Source: Pararhizobium sp. A13 (GTDB lineage Bacteria; Pseudomonadota; Alphaproteobacteria; Rhizobiales; Rhizobiaceae). Taken from it: a DNA stretch of 64,000 bases. This document shows positions 63,731 through 64,000 of the stretch, in pieces (position 1 is the first letter of the stretch; each line of letters begins with the position of its first letter). Under the pieces are notes generated by a model. That model had not been told where the DNA came from. It made no database searches and was given only the letters and a program-made list of their open reading frames with translations. The position numbers and the translations under genes are program-made. The stretch covers positions 3,545,001 to 3,609,000 of the forward strand of contig NZ_CP149510.1 of assembly GCF_040126305.1 (NCBI RefSeq), read 5' to 3'.

Positions 63731-64000
63731 CACCGATCGACAAACAGACACGGACGTTGAGCGCCAGCGCGCGACCGATCCCGTTCGACCGACTGCGAAT
63801 GCTTGTGCGCACCAGCGCCGTCTTCGTCTTGCTGGCGGCCATGATAATCGGCTTTTCGATCGCCCAGCCTGCCTTCATCAATCTCGCCAACCAGATGAGC
63901 ATCCTCCAGGCCGTCTCGGTGGTCGCCATCCTCGGCACCGGGGTCACCGTCACGCTGGCCGTCGGCGGCTTCGACCTGTCTATCGGCGCCGTTGCTGCTT
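63727..64000 (+). CDS. Ribose-type ABC transporter permease (partial, C-terminus outside window)
   Basis: The first 91 codons are visible: a hydrophilic N-terminus, then membrane segments TSAVFVLLAAMIIGFSIAQP and AVSVVAILGTGVTVTLAVGG, ending in the RbsC signature GGFDLSIGAVAA. Overlaps the ATPase stop by four bases. The rest lies to the right of the window. Confidence 0.85.
   Translation, partial: MTPIDKQTRTLSASARPIPFDRLRMLVRTSAVFVLLAAMIIGFSIAQPAFINLANQMSILQAVSVVAILGTGVTVTLAVGGFDLSIGAVAA

Overview
The window looks like chromosomal DNA from a Rhizobiaceae-type alphaproteobacterium (Rhizobium/Ensifer/Agrobacterium/Shinella range). The support is a high-GC, Alphaproteobacteria-style gene set (ExoD, GlxA-type AraC regulator, LsrB-like LysR regulator, DUF1127 small protein, many ABC transporters) and long GC-rich antisense reading frames. 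No rRNA, tRNA, CRISPR array, intact insertion sequence or replication origin was seen.

Region 1 (about 1-13.7 kb) is a one-carbon island. It holds a partial ECF sigma factor, a phosphodiester glycosidase-like protein, a frameshifted [4Fe-4S] protein and a non-pyrrolysine MttB-family methyltransferase. Divergent from these are a frameshifted corrinoid protein, a DUF1638 protein, ExoD, a formyltransferase-like protein, a small 'virulence factor' family protein, a MetV-like MTHFR C-terminal protein, a MetF-like reductase, a methyl-THF:corrinoid methyltransferase, a small Ala-rich protein and a RamA-like corrinoid activase. Together they can move a methyl group from a quaternary amine to corrinoid to THF, and then oxidise it. 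A dimethylglycine-dehydrogenase/GcvT-type enzyme (26.5-29.1 kb) and a GbdR-like AraC regulator (22.2-23.3 kb) fit the same betaine theme.

Region 2 (13.8-33.5 kb) carries a DctB/DctD-like two-component pair next to a TctCBA tricarboxylate transporter, several tiny genes, the AraC regulator, two double-receiver signalling proteins (one with GGDEF), the DMGDH-like enzyme, an MscS-type channel, a DUF924 protein and small exported proteins.

Region 3 (33.8-43.4 kb) has a sulfate transporter operon (cysP-T-W-A), an O-antigen-type acyltransferase with SGNH domain, small proteins, an SH3/DUF1236 protein, a gene-poor stretch with a phage-type amidase remnant, and two membrane proteins.

Region 4 (43.5-64 kb) is an organosulfur-scavenging island. 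It contains a six-gene methionine-type operon (aminotransferase, FAD 2-hydroxyacid oxidase, MetQ, MetN, MetI, 2OG-Fe(II) oxygenase), an Ssu/Tau-like ABC operon, a decayed monooxygenase fragment, tauABC, an alpha/beta hydrolase, an SfnB-like flavoprotein with an NtaA/DszA-like monooxygenase, a DszC-like flavoprotein co-oriented with a ribose-type binding protein, and the divergent ribose-type ATPase and permease (cut by the window end). AT-rich elements with shared words lie in most of its promoter gaps.

Several genes carry an apparent single-base deletion (ferredoxin, corrinoid protein, GlxA C-terminus). These are either genuine decay or sequence errors and should be checked before drawing conclusions about function.
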